NCBI RefSeq assembly: GCF_001693775.2
Contig: NZ_MBEW02000001.1
Span: forward strand, 124,001 to 188,000
Source: Criibacterium bergeronii
GTDB taxonomy: Bacteria > Bacillota > Clostridia > Peptostreptococcales > Filifactoraceae
Reading direction: 5' to 3'
Length of the DNA stretch: 64,000 nt
This document shows, in pieces, positions 56,304-64,000 of the stretch. Position 1 is the first letter of the stretch. Every line of letters starts with the position of its first letter. The notes beneath the pieces were generated by a model. That model was not told where the DNA came from and ran no database searches. It saw only the letters and a program-made list of their open reading frames with translations. Made by a program: the position numbers and the translations under genes.

Positions 56304-57810
56304 ACTCAACTTTCCCAGCATAAATTTCAAAACAAATTATTGATATAACTTGATTGCGAAGCAATCCAATTGCTTAATTGACTTTTTATCATTTCTGTGA
56401 TTTTCTTCGGTAATTCTGTTGCTATTTCTGCAAACAAAACCATCAAACTTCTTAATGCTGTTATAAAATCCATATCTTGTATATCTTCACAGCAAACATA
56501 AAATATTTCACCTTGGCTTTTTAGGTCATTTTCATTTCTTCTAATGTATTCAACTATGATATATCTTGTAAATACAATTGTTGTATGTGCAAATATTGAC
56601 ATATAGTCTCTTACTTGAAATTCTGTTTCTAGTTTCATCAATGATTTGATGGCTTTAAAAAAGCATTCTATAGACCATCTATTACCGTATATCCTTACTA
56701 TTTCATCGTCTGATAGCGTCATGTCTGTGCTAAGTATATACAAACATTCACTTTTCTTGTTTCTGTTTTTTACAAACACTATCTTTACTGGCATTCCATC
56801 TTTTGTAGTTACTCTAAGTGAACCTAAAATATCTGATACTTTGCTAAATCTAACTAGTTTTTGAAGCTGAGGAAGTGTATATAATTTGCCGTTGTACATA
56901 TATCTTTGTTTTAGCTGTTTTACCATTCCTATTACTTCAAGACCAAAATTGCTCACCTGTTTAATCATAGGCTCATTGGTAAACCATGTGTCCATCAAGA
57001 CATAATCGGCAGTTATACCGTAGTTTAGCATTTTTTAACAACTCTAATACAGATTCGGGTTTTGACAATGTACTTTGTTTCCTGATTTTATAGCCGTTAG
57101 TTCTTTTATCTAAGGTGTCATTTGCTTCTTGATAGCGATTGGACTTTTTGGAAGAAGAAAGCAAATTTAAACCAACTGGTACAAAACTATATCCATCAGT
57201 CCAGCCAAGAGTTAACATAGTGAAACCTTTTACAAATGAGTGACCGGCGTGGTCAAAAACTTTAGCGAGAAGTTCTACGTTTTTACTTCGATTTCTTTTA
57301 AACACAGAGTCATCTATTACAAACGCTTTAACTCTATCTGGTTTAGTCAAATGTGAAAAGTTAGATATTACTTTGCAACTTAGAAGTGATAAAAACTTAA
57401 TCCAGTTATATGAATTGTTTGACAAGAAACGATAGTATGTGTTTTTAGAATTAGCTTTATCCTTATCTTTAGAGTTTAAAAATCTAAATAGATTCTTACC
57501 TTTGAAGGCAAGTAAAAGAAGAAAGATAAAAACATTAGAAGCAAGAATGCCACAAGACTTAGAAATATTAGAGTTACGAAGAAGTTTAGGAAGTTTCAAA
57601 TTTTTAACAGCAAGAAAAAAATGTTTTGGGTATTTTCAAATTCATCATTTTGATATATCATAAGATAAGCACCTCTTTTGAGTAGTATTTTTGGTAATCT
57701 TATTATATCAAAATGTAGGTGCTTTTTTAATGTCAAGATTGATATTTTTCAATTTATTTTGTTTGAAAATTCAATGGTTATAGCTTAATTTTCAGGCGGG
57801 AAAGTTGAGT
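56304..57810 (-). mobile_element. Complete-length IS4-family insertion sequence
   Basis: About 1.5 kb bounded by ACTCAACTTTCCC at 56304-56316 and its reverse complement GGGAAAGTTGAGT at 57798-57810. It encodes one transposase on the minus strand, split by a frameshift. Right after each end TTA-rich bases make a target duplication hard to define. The right end also supplies the 63-bp palindrome at 53227. Confidence 0.88.
56327..57599 (-). pseudogene. IS4-family transposase, one frameshift
   Basis: DDE transposase in two frames. The upstream part (57599 to about 57030) reads FVIDDSVFKRNRSKNVELLA (first catalytic Asp), then DHAGHSFVKGFTMLTLGWTDG. The downstream part (57031-56327) reads GITADYVLMDTWFTNEPMI (second Asp) and IVRIYGNRWSIECFFKA, the YREK-like catalytic Glu. 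The frames meet at an A-run (six A's) near 57030; dropping one A restores one 430-residue protein. Programmed slippage would need a +1 shift here, so a disabling insertion or a sequencing error is more likely. Confidence 0.9.
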
Positions 57811-58082
57811 TAGTTATTATACAGAGGTCTTTTTTATAAAAAAAATCATTTTGTATCTAATATCATTTGTTGTGGTAAAGATGCTGCTTGATGGAATATT
57901 TCTTTATTTTTGCGGTGCTACACCGGCAATTATTATTTCTAACTTGTTAAAAAGTGTATTTTGTTAAATTTTTCATAATAAAAAATTGGGTTATTATTTG
58001 TTTTTGTGATTGTGTTTTTTTATTTTTATTAGTTTTTTTATCAATGTAAACTATATTTTATTAATACTAAAGGAGACTTACT
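57811..58082. other. Intergenic, possible minus-strand remnant
   Basis: On the minus strand about 57830-57960 there is text such as LEIIIAGVAPQK and FTTTNDIRYKMIFFIKK with a stop between, perhaps old coding sequence beside the IS. On the plus strand AAGGAG precedes the next gene. Nothing firmer. Confidence 0.25.
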
Positions 58083-58895
58083 ATGGGATATGATGTAAGT
58101 TATCATCCTATTTCGCCTGAAGAGATGGATAAGCTATATTTTTCACAACTAAAGTTATTAAAAGAGACAGGAAAATCCAACATAAGTGAAATTGTCAAAC
58201 AGAGAGATTTTAAAGGCAAAGAAGAATACGAAGATGTTATTGAAGAAAAATACATAAATGTAATGGACGCTGCGATAAAAGCTGATACAAATGAACCTTT
58301 TGAAAAAGAACACGTTTTTTATTTAGCTGTAGTACAGGGACTTTTTCATCCATATTTTTATACTAGAGGAACCGGCTTTTCTATTTTGATTGAAGATATT
58401 CCTTCAATGAAAAAATATCTAACTTCATGGCAAGATATCAAGCCAATGGAAATAGTAAATGAGGTAACAAATGGTATTGTAGAAAATTACAGTGGTGGCT
58501 GTTACATAGGCTATGATAATGTAGTCAAATTATTAGACGATTACGAAAATGATAAGGAAATAAAAAATTGCATTGATGAATATTACGAACAAAACAGCGT
58601 CACATTTATTAAAGCCTTAAATTATGCAAAAGAGCACAAGGTTGGATTGGTTGAGGCAACAGAAGTAATAGAGCCGAACCCACTTGACCTAAAAAATACT
58701 ACTACTTATAGCAACCTTCTAAATTGTGACATTGAGGGTGCATTGATTTATGAGGAAACAGCATTTAACCAATTTGCTAATGCCCTTAAAAAGGAAAAAG
58801 AGCTTGGACTTGAAAAAAATGAAGAAAAGGAAGAAAATGAAAAAAAAGATAATTCTTTTGTAAAAGGGCTCAAAAATTTATTTGGAAAGCATTGA
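58083..58895 (+). CDS. Hypothetical soluble protein
   Basis: A 270-residue protein I do not recognise. It begins MGYDVSYHPISPEEMDKLYF. The middle has FYLAVVQGLFHPYFYTRGTG and a SGGCYIGYDNV segment. The C-terminal 35 residues are a charged Glu/Lys linker followed by KGLKNLFGKH. No signal peptide or membrane helix. Strong ribosome binding site AAGGAG. Single gene between the IS and a hairpin. Related uncharacterised proteins in other Firmicutes open with the same kind of GYDVSYHP sequence, from memory only. Confidence 0.75.
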   Translation: MGYDVSYHPISPEEMDKLYFSQLKLLKETGKSNISEIVKQRDFKGKEEYEDVIEEKYINVMDAAIKADTNEPFEKEHVFYLAVVQGLFHPYFYTRGTGFSILIEDIPSMKKYLTSWQDIKPMEIVNEVTNGIVENYSGGCYIGYDNVVKLLDDYENDKEIKNCIDEYYEQNSVTFIKALNYAKEHKVGLVEATEVIEPNPLDLKNTTTYSNLLNCDIEGALIYEETAFNQFANALKKEKELGLEKNEEKEENEKKDNSFVKGLKNLFGKH

Positions 58896-58928
58896 TTAAA
58901 AACTATCTTTTTGATAATTATATGAATT

Positions 58929-58968
58929 GCCCCCTAGAGTTAGAGCAAAAATTCTAACATTAGGGGGC
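58929..58968 (+). terminator. Nested hairpin after the hypothetical gene
   Basis: GCCCCCTA (58929-58936) pairs with TAGGGGGC (58961-58968), and inside it GTTAGA pairs with TCTAAC. No clear T-run follows, so termination is uncertain; an RNA-stabilising structure is possible. Confidence 0.5.
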
Positions 58969-59030
58969 ATTACACTTTTGTTATTTTGTATGCATGCTTA
59001 TCTCTAATTAAACAGTCAAATAAAAGCGAA

Positions 59031-59084
59031 ATAGGTTCAGCAAGTGGTTACCGGTGCTTGCCTAAGGTGAAAAGCACCCTAAAT
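59031..59084. other. GC-richer structured segment of unknown role
   Basis: Between the hypothetical gene and ppk. Stem GCAAGTG (59040-59046) with TGCTTGC (59055-59061), then a second hairpin GGTG-AAAAG-CACC (59066-59078). Base composition is clearly different from the AT-rich flanks, and the segment starts with AGGTTCAG. It resembles a small structured RNA or the relic of one. No match that I recognise. Confidence 0.35.
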
Positions 59085-59148
59085 ATATTATACTTTTAAT
59101 TAGAAAATAATATTAGTTACGGGTTCAAATTCAGTCTATTTTTTATTT

Positions 59149-61425
59149 TTATCTAAACAAATCTTTTATTTTTTCAATCAGGGTTTTCTTTTGTTCGTCT
59201 TTTTCTGTTTGGGTATTGGTTTGCTCTTTGATTTGTTCATAATTTTGACTGTTTTTTGCCGGTTGTTTACGTTCTTTGCTGTTTGCCAATTCTTCTTCTT
59301 TTAGCAGTTTTTCCTGATTTTTTTGTGCAATTTTTTGTTCTTCTTGATGTCTCAAGGTTTTTTCATAATCTTTTTGTAATGCACTTTTTTCATTGGCTCT
59401 GAGCATATAGGTTTCTTGCATTGACAGTGGTTCTTTATCACTTTGTATTGGCTGATAGTCTCCGTTTTGGTCTATATACTTAGCATCTATATTATCTGCA
59501 AGCTGTGTGAGTAGATAGGTTTCTAATTTTGCTTTTATTTCTTTATCATAGATTGGGCAGGCTATTTCTATCCTTTTTTGTGTATTTCTTGTCATCAGGT
59601 CTGCTGATGAAATGTAGATTTTCATTTCATCGCCTTCGCCAAATATGTAGACTCTTGAATGTTCCAAAAATCTACCTACTATTGATACTACTCTCACATT
59701 TTCTGTATAGTCTTTCACTCCCGGTTTTATGCAGCAAATGCCTCTTATAATCATTTTTATGTCTACGCCTGCATTTGATGCTGCTGATAATTTTTGTATC
59801 AGGTCTATATCTGTAAATGAATTCATTTTGAAAAGTAGTCTGCCTTTTGAGCCTTTTGCTATTTGTTCATCTATTAAATCTGATATGGTTGACTTAAATG
59901 TGGATGGAGACTGCAACAAATGTGTATAGTTTCCGTTTGCTATGCCCATATTCATGTTGTTAAAGAAATTCAGTGCATCTTTTCCTATTTCCATATTTGA
60001 TGTGATAAATGAAAAATCTGTATATAATCTTGAGGTTATTTCGTTATAATTTCCTGTACCAATTTGGGTTATATATTTTATTTCATCGTTTTTTTTGTAG
60101 GAAATCATACATATTTTTGAATGTATTTTATATTCTTCAAATCCGTAAATAATATTGCAGCCTGCGTCATAGAGTATTTCGGAGTAGTTTATATTATTTT
60201 CTTCATCAAATCTTGCCTTTAGCTCCATACATACGGTTACATCTATGCCATTTTCGGCAGCGTTGCATAGGTGCTGCACCAGCTTAGAATTTTTTGCCAA
60301 TCTATATATTGTAATTTTTATAGCTATTACATTTCGATTATTTGATGCCTCTTTGATTAAATTTAAAAATACGTTTATGTCTTCATAAGGATATGCTAAG
60401 AGTACATCTTTTTTTTCTATTAGGCTAAAATAGGATTTTGTAGTCTCCGGTGGATAAGGATTGTATTGATTAAATTTTTTGTAGGTAATTCTTTCCAAAG
60501 TTTCTCTATCCAGCTTATCTTTTATTCTGTTTACAAATGACATATCCATAGGTGAGCTAAAGGTAAATATTCTATTTTTTTCTATGTCTAATTCTTTTAA
60601 TAAGATTTTTTCTATACCTTGCGAAAGAGGTCTGTTGGTCTCAATTCTGACTGCTTTAAGTCTTTGACGCTGTTTTATTATCTCTTTCATGTATTTTTTA
60701 TAATCGTCAAATTCATCCTTTATGTAATCTCTATCCACATAATCAAAGTTCCTTGTGACTGATACTGTGCAATAGCTTGACACTGTATAGCCTCTAAATA
60801 CTTCTGCACCGTAGTGCTCTATTAGCTCATCTACAAATAGAAATTTTATTTCTCCATGGCTTGGAAAAACTACTATTTGATTTAGTTCATCAGCTATTGG
60901 TATAATACCAACGATATTTTTGCCTGCTTTACTTGCATTTAAATCAAAAAAGACATATTTTCTCAGATTGCTTAAAAATGGGAACGGGTGCGATTTATTT
61001 ACTACTAGAGGAGACAAAAGTGGCTGCACCATATTTTTGAAGTAATCTTCAGCATATTTTTTTTCTAATTCATCAAGATTTTTGATTTCCAGTTTTATTA
61101 TTCCGTAGGCTCTAAGCTCTTGCATTACTTTTTTGTATAGCTTATCTTTACCTGCATATATAGCTGGAAGTGATGCCATCACTGCGTCTAGTTGTTCTTT
61201 TACATTCATGCCTGTACGAGCGTCAACGACATCTTTTTTCATATTTTGCAGGTCTGCAAGTGAGCCTACTCTTATCATAAAAAATTCATCTAAATTAGTG
61301 GTGAATATTTTTATAAAATTCAATTTTTCAAAAGGCGGCATATATGTTTTCTCCGCCTTATTTAAAACTCTTTCGTTGAATTTTAGCCATGACAGCTCTC
61401 TGTTTTGCATATAATCTTTACTCAT
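59149..61425 (-). CDS. ppk: Polyphosphate kinase 1
   Basis: Makes polyphosphate from ATP at the membrane. The 758-residue protein starts with RELSWLKFNERVLNKA and NLDEFFMIRVGSLAD, the PPK N-domain. Catalytic regions: YKIHSKICMISY (phosphorylated His), TQIGTGNYNEITSRLYTDFS and ISSADLMTRNTQKRIEI. After the normal end at about 695 it has a 60-residue Gln/Lys/Glu-rich tail that is unusual. The ppx gene lies 63 bp upstream on the same strand, a common pair. Confidence 0.96.
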   Translation of the reverse strand: MSKDYMQNRELSWLKFNERVLNKAEKTYMPPFEKLNFIKIFTTNLDEFFMIRVGSLADLQNMKKDVVDARTGMNVKEQLDAVMASLPAIYAGKDKLYKKVMQELRAYGIIKLEIKNLDELEKKYAEDYFKNMVQPLLSPLVVNKSHPFPFLSNLRKYVFFDLNASKAGKNIVGIIPIADELNQIVVFPSHGEIKFLFVDELIEHYGAEVFRGYTVSSYCTVSVTRNFDYVDRDYIKDEFDDYKKYMKEIIKQRQRLKAVRIETNRPLSQGIEKILLKELDIEKNRIFTFSSPMDMSFVNRIKDKLDRETLERITYKKFNQYNPYPPETTKSYFSLIEKKDVLLAYPYEDINVFLNLIKEASNNRNVIAIKITIYRLAKNSKLVQHLCNAAENGIDVTVCMELKARFDEENNINYSEILYDAGCNIIYGFEEYKIHSKICMISYKKNDEIKYITQIGTGNYNEITSRLYTDFSFITSNMEIGKDALNFFNNMNMGIANGNYTHLLQSPSTFKSTISDLIDEQIAKGSKGRLLFKMNSFTDIDLIQKLSAASNAGVDIKMIIRGICCIKPGVKDYTENVRVVSIVGRFLEHSRVYIFGEGDEMKIYISSADLMTRNTQKRIEIACPIYDKEIKAKLETYLLTQLADNIDAKYIDQNGDYQPIQSDKEPLSMQETYMLRANEKSALQKDYEKTLRHQEEQKIAQKNQEKLLKEEELANSKERKQPAKNSQNYEQIKEQTNTQTEKDEQKKTLIEKIKDLFR

Positions 61426-61488
61426 TTTTTCTCCTCAGGTATAAATTTGAATTTTGATTATATCACAATTCTTGCATCATATTTCGTA

Positions 61489-62388
61489 TTACAAAAGTCC
61501 TTCGTTTCTGAGCTTTTCAAATACAATGCCTTCTCTTAAACCAGTTTCGCTTACTATTACTTTTTTTGCATCTAGGCTTTTTGATAGTTGATTAAATATC
61601 GTCATGCCGGGGATAAGTGTGTGGATACGCTCCGGTTTAACCTGTAGCACCATCTTTATTGCAGCTGCATCTTGGGCAAGCAGTGACGTGTATAAATTGT
61701 CTGCATCAATTGTATTAAAATGTGCACTATCTTTCATTCCATAAAGTTCTTGTGATACGTTGCCTATGGCTCTTATTGTGCCTCCTATGCCTACTATTAC
61801 CTCTGTATTTCCATTTACTCCGGCGTCTTTTAGTTCTTTTTTTACTGCTTTTTGTATATCTTTTATTTCATCGTCTGTCGGGAAAATGCCTTTTACATAT
61901 TGGTCATACAAGGACAATGAACCGTGTCCAAGGTTAAACATTTCTACTATTTTTTTATTTTCAAATCTGATTATTTCTGTACTACCTCCGCCAATATCCA
62001 CTGTAAAGCCATGGTCTATATCGATGCTTTCAAGTATACCGTTAAATCCAAGTCTTGCCTCATCCTTTTGGTCAAGTATCTCTATATCTATGTCTAGCAT
62101 TTCTTTTACATAGCTCAATACTTCTTGAGTATTTTTTATATTTCTAAGCGATGCTGTTGCAAATACAATTATTTTTTCGTGCTTTACATTATTTATAATT
62201 TTACTTAATGATTTAAGAACTCTAATTAATTTTAGTATTCCCTTATATGACAGTGTATTGTCTTGTATATAGCTTACCAAGCCGGCTGTGTTTTTTTTGC
62301 CAAAAAGCAGTTTCAGCTCACCCTTTTCATAAGTATATATATTTAACCTTATTGTATTTGAGCCAATATCTATTACACCAACATTCAT
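61489..62388 (-). CDS. ppx: Ppx/GppA-family phosphatase
   Basis: Exopolyphosphatase or pppGpp phosphatase; acts against PPK. The 299 residues form a single ASKHA ATPase-like unit: GVIDIGSNTIRLNIY at the N-terminus, FATASLRNIKN, the phosphate loop FTVDIGGGSTEII and a VVGIGGTIRAIG-like segment. It lacks the C-terminal HD-like domain of E. coli Ppx, as in short Firmicute forms. Paired with ppk downstream. Confidence 0.9.
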   Translation of the reverse strand: MNVGVIDIGSNTIRLNIYTYEKGELKLLFGKKNTAGLVSYIQDNTLSYKGILKLIRVLKSLSKIINNVKHEKIIVFATASLRNIKNTQEVLSYVKEMLDIDIEILDQKDEARLGFNGILESIDIDHGFTVDIGGGSTEIIRFENKKIVEMFNLGHGSLSLYDQYVKGIFPTDDEIKDIQKAVKKELKDAGVNGNTEVIVGIGGTIRAIGNVSQELYGMKDSAHFNTIDADNLYTSLLAQDAAAIKMVLQVKPERIHTLIPGMTIFNQLSKSLDAKKVIVSETGLREGIVFEKLRNEGLL

Positions 62389-62412
62389 TTTTACCCCTTT
62401 TGTTTATTATAT

Positions 62413-62449
62413 ATTATTACAAGATATTATTACAAGATATTATTACAAG
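62413..62449. repeat. 13-bp tandem repeat, 2.8 copies
   Basis: ATTATTACAAGAT repeated twice plus ATTATTACAAG, all identical, in the gap between ppx and bioY. Confidence 0.9.
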
Positions 62450-62504
62450 TTTTTACTAAAGTTTCACAATTTTTATAATAAATGTAAACTTATATAAAAA
62501 ATAG

Positions 62505-62533
62505 TAGACAATTTTATTTTTTCATTGTATACT
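62505..62533 (+). promoter_or_regulatory. bioY promoter
   Basis: TAGACA at 62505-62510, 17-bp spacer, TATACT at 62528-62533. No clear BirA operator is visible nearby. Confidence 0.6.
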
Positions 62534-62580
62534 TCTGTATGTGATTGTTTTACATTTATTTTTATTATATAGGTGATTAC

Positions 62581-63144
62581 ATGGAAACTACATTTGAAAA
62601 AAAGAAATACAAAACTAAAGATTTACTTTTATGTGCTATTTTTGCAGCTTTAATTTGTATAGGTGCTTACATAACTATACCTCTGCCACTAGTGCCAATA
62701 ACTATGCAATGGTTTTTTGTAGCAATTACCGGTATGCTACTTGGTGCTAAAAGAGGTGCTGTGAGTACACTACTTTACATGATTATGGGTCTAATCGGTA
62801 TGCCGGTATTTTCCGGTGGCAAAGGTGGAATAGGTACAGTTTTCTCTCCTAACTTCGGTTATATTTATGGATTTGTAATTTCAGCTCTTGTCATAGGCTT
62901 AATAATGCAAAAAAGCAAAAAAACTGTTTTGACTTATTCTATAGCTGGTCTAATTGGCTTGGCAATTACTTATGGTCTTGGTTTTATACATCTTTATATT
63001 TTTATGACAGTATTTGCCGGTAAAACTGTAGTGCTATTTGACTTATTTAAATCTGCTGTGCTTGTATTCTTGCCAAAAGATGCTCTATGCACCATACTTT
63101 GTGCCTTAGTTGCAGTTAGAATACCAAAAAATTTATTAGATTAA
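62581..63144 (+). CDS. bioY: Biotin transporter BioY (S component)
   Basis: Membrane biotin-binding subunit of an ECF transporter. Start ATG 62581 with AGGTGA upstream. The 187 residues have six membrane helices. Early LCAIFAALICIGAYITIPLP and VPITMQWFFVAITGMLLG, then LYMIMGLIGMPVFSGGKGG, are BioY signatures; FSPNFGYIYGF follows. The ECF ATPase and T subunits are not in the window, as is usual. It suggests the cell depends on outside biotin. Confidence 0.95.
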   Translation: METTFEKKKYKTKDLLLCAIFAALICIGAYITIPLPLVPITMQWFFVAITGMLLGAKRGAVSTLLYMIMGLIGMPVFSGGKGGIGTVFSPNFGYIYGFVISALVIGLIMQKSKKTVLTYSIAGLIGLAITYGLGFIHLYIFMTVFAGKTVVLFDLFKSAVLVFLPKDALCTILCALVAVRIPKNLLD

Positions 63145-63196
63145 TTTTAATTTATATACCCACTAAAAGCTCAAAATAGGCTTACATTTTAATTAA

Positions 63197-63865
63197 TTAT
63201 AATTTAATTCCAAGAGCCTCTTTGGCTAACTTATCTGCTATCTCATTATATTTCACTTTCGTATGCGACTTGACCTTGCAAAAATGCACTGTCAAGTCTT
63301 TTTTTATGCTGTCATAAAATTTTTTGTAGCCTTGGGTAAGGTGATTGTTTGTCTTCCAATCCCCCACTGCCCAGCTTTCAATGCCCATGTAGTCAAAATA
63401 TATATATAATTCTTTTATACCAAGCTCCAATGCTTTTTTCATCACATACATTGAGGCACTTACTTCACCTGCCACGTTTCTCATGGACGATACTGATTTA
63501 TCATCAGATGTTATAGAAAAGGTCTGTTTGTCTTTATTTGTAAAATAAATTCCTGCATAGGCAAAAGACTTGCTACTGTCATCATAACTGCCATCTATAT
63601 AGGCTATCATTGTAAATTCATCTTGTATTTGTGAATATACTTCTTCATCAGAGTTATGGTAATTTTTTTCGTCTGTGGAATTGTTTTTCAAAGAATTTGA
63701 TGAGCTGTCATTTCCACGATTTAAAAACTCCTCAGCCTCTTCTTTTGTCAAAAAACTTTTATATATAGCGTTTTTATAGCCTATAACACTTTTTTTACAT
63801 TCATCCCACGTCAAAAATATCCCTGTGGTTCTTCCCTGCCTTACTGCATAATATTTTTTAGGCAT
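63197..63865 (-). CDS. Ribonuclease H with N-terminal viroplasmin domain
   Basis: Cuts RNA in RNA-DNA hybrids. The 222-residue protein has an N-terminal caulimovirus-viroplasmin-like domain (KKYYAVRQGRTTGIFLTWDEC...), which binds hybrids in RNase H1, then a Ser/Asn linker. The catalytic domain begins at about 85: AYIDGSYDDSS (first Asp), NVAGEVSAS (Glu), YFDYMGIESWAVGDW (Asp) and VKSHTKVKYNEIADKLAKEA (last Asp). RBS AAGGAG. Its start is 9 bp after the mtnA-like stop. Confidence 0.92.
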   Translation of the reverse strand: MPKKYYAVRQGRTTGIFLTWDECKKSVIGYKNAIYKSFLTKEEAEEFLNRGNDSSSNSLKNNSTDEKNYHNSDEEVYSQIQDEFTMIAYIDGSYDDSSKSFAYAGIYFTNKDKQTFSITSDDKSVSSMRNVAGEVSASMYVMKKALELGIKELYIYFDYMGIESWAVGDWKTNNHLTQGYKKFYDSIKKDLTVHFCKVKSHTKVKYNEIADKLAKEALGIKL

Positions 63866-63873
63866 AATTCTCC

Positions 63874-64000
63874 TTAATAAAATCTTTTAGTTTCTGTTTT
63901 AAAATATTCGTCCAAATTATTTGGCTTAAATACACCCTTTTCTGTTACTATTGCTTTTATAAGCTCCGGCGGCGTTATATCAAATGACGGATAAATAGCT
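63874..64000 (-). CDS. mtnA: S-methyl-5-thioribose-1-phosphate isomerase-like protein, C-terminal end
   Basis: Only the last 41 codons are in the window, on the minus strand. They read PSFDITPPELIKAIVTEKGV, the conserved end of MtnA (an eIF2B-like sugar-phosphate isomerase of methionine salvage), then a short tail to TAA at 63874. Other eIF2B-related isomerases share this ending, so the precise member is not certain. The RNase H gene follows at once. Confidence 0.75.
   Translation of the reverse strand, partial: AIYPSFDITPPELIKAIVTEKGVFKPNNLDEYFKTETKRFY

Noticed and set aside
56973-57040. Programmed ribosomal frameshift in the IS transposase
   Set aside because: The required shift is +1, and the -1 frame meets TAA directly, so a typical A-run slippage cannot join the two parts.
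59113-59132. GGGTTCAAATTC, resembling a tRNA T-loop
   Set aside because: The flanking bases do not form the 5-bp T stem, and no anticodon or acceptor arms can be built upstream.
62413-62449. Tandem 13-bp repeats as a possible CRISPR or regulatory array
   Set aside because: Fewer than three copies, no spacers and no palindromic repeat; just a short slippage-type repeat.
62481-62560. AATGTAAAC / GTTTTACATT as a BirA operator for bioY
   Set aside because: The half-sites are imperfect and nearly 60 bp apart, unlike known BirA sites.

Overview
The window is AT-rich DNA with Gram-positive expression signals: AGGAGG-type ribosome binding sites, many TTG starts, TTGACA/TATAAT promoters and hairpin terminators. 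The gene set points to a motile, anaerobic, low-GC Firmicute. It has murT-gatD, a CIRCE-controlled groESL, the clostridial order minC-minD-minE-rodA, long-form hpf, a yvyF-like flagellar gene, a chemoreceptor, a secreted copper-amine-oxidase-like protein and a rubredoxin. The overall picture fits Peptostreptococcaceae-like Clostridia (for example Eubacterium yurii or Peptoanaerobacter relatives). That placement is inferred from gene content, not measured.

Layout. 0-5.2 kb: holB and tmk face away from murT-gatD (lipid II amidation); then a convergent block of a DUF6054-like gene, yigZ and an acidic hypothetical. 5.3-16.4 kb, all plus strand: an LTA-synthase-like sulfatase, a secreted NlpC/P60 hydrolase, rpsB-tsf behind a structured leader, a secreted copper-amine-oxidase-like protein, lon, and an RNase PH/RdgB fusion. 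16.6-18.5 kb, minus: rubredoxin and a three-gene flagella-associated run. 18.6-24.8 kb, plus: NAD kinase, a two-component system, and a run of coiled-coil protein, alr, an orphan mazF and a lipid kinase. 24.9-29.4 kb, minus: a membrane protein, NhaC antiporter, TRIC channel, a wrecked ZIP transporter and an AI-2E-family permease. 29.6-35.5 kb: a diglycosyl-diacylglycerol synthase-like glycosyltransferase, CstA, aldehyde dehydrogenase and a secreted GH26-like glycosidase. 35.7-42.9 kb: groESL and galE sit among decayed elements (IS256, KilA-N and IS30 remnants, a 123-bp inverted-repeat element, a broken galT, a broken small secreted protein).

The most system-like region is 42.9-48.0 kb. A tightly coupled minus-strand operon encodes a SAM methyltransferase, an iron/heme/corrinoid-type binding lipoprotein, a permease, an ATPase and a bicupin. 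It is divergent from a Crp/Fnr-type regulator, and a perfect 7-1-7 Fur-box palindrome lies across the regulator's promoter. The next 1.5 kb holds only remnants, including a phage portal fragment and truncated transposon frames. Then follow min-rodA, hpf, a methyl-accepting chemotaxis protein, a HAD pseudogene and a complete-length IS4-family element with one frameshift. A 63-bp palindromic mini-element near 53.2 kb is clearly made from that IS's right end. The window closes with a hypothetical protein, ppk-ppx, bioY, a two-domain RNase H and the 3' end of an mtnA-like gene.

How the genes work together: envelope building (murT-gatD, alr, rodA, LTA-like enzyme, glycolipid synthase, NlpC/P60), division-site selection (MinCDE), protein quality control (GroESL, Lon) and translation (S2, EF-Ts, HPF) dominate. 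The accessory content is Fur-linked metal uptake and decaying mobile DNA. Pseudogenes are frequent: ZIP, galT, HAD, the small secreted protein and several transposases. No rRNA, clear tRNA or CRISPR array was seen.
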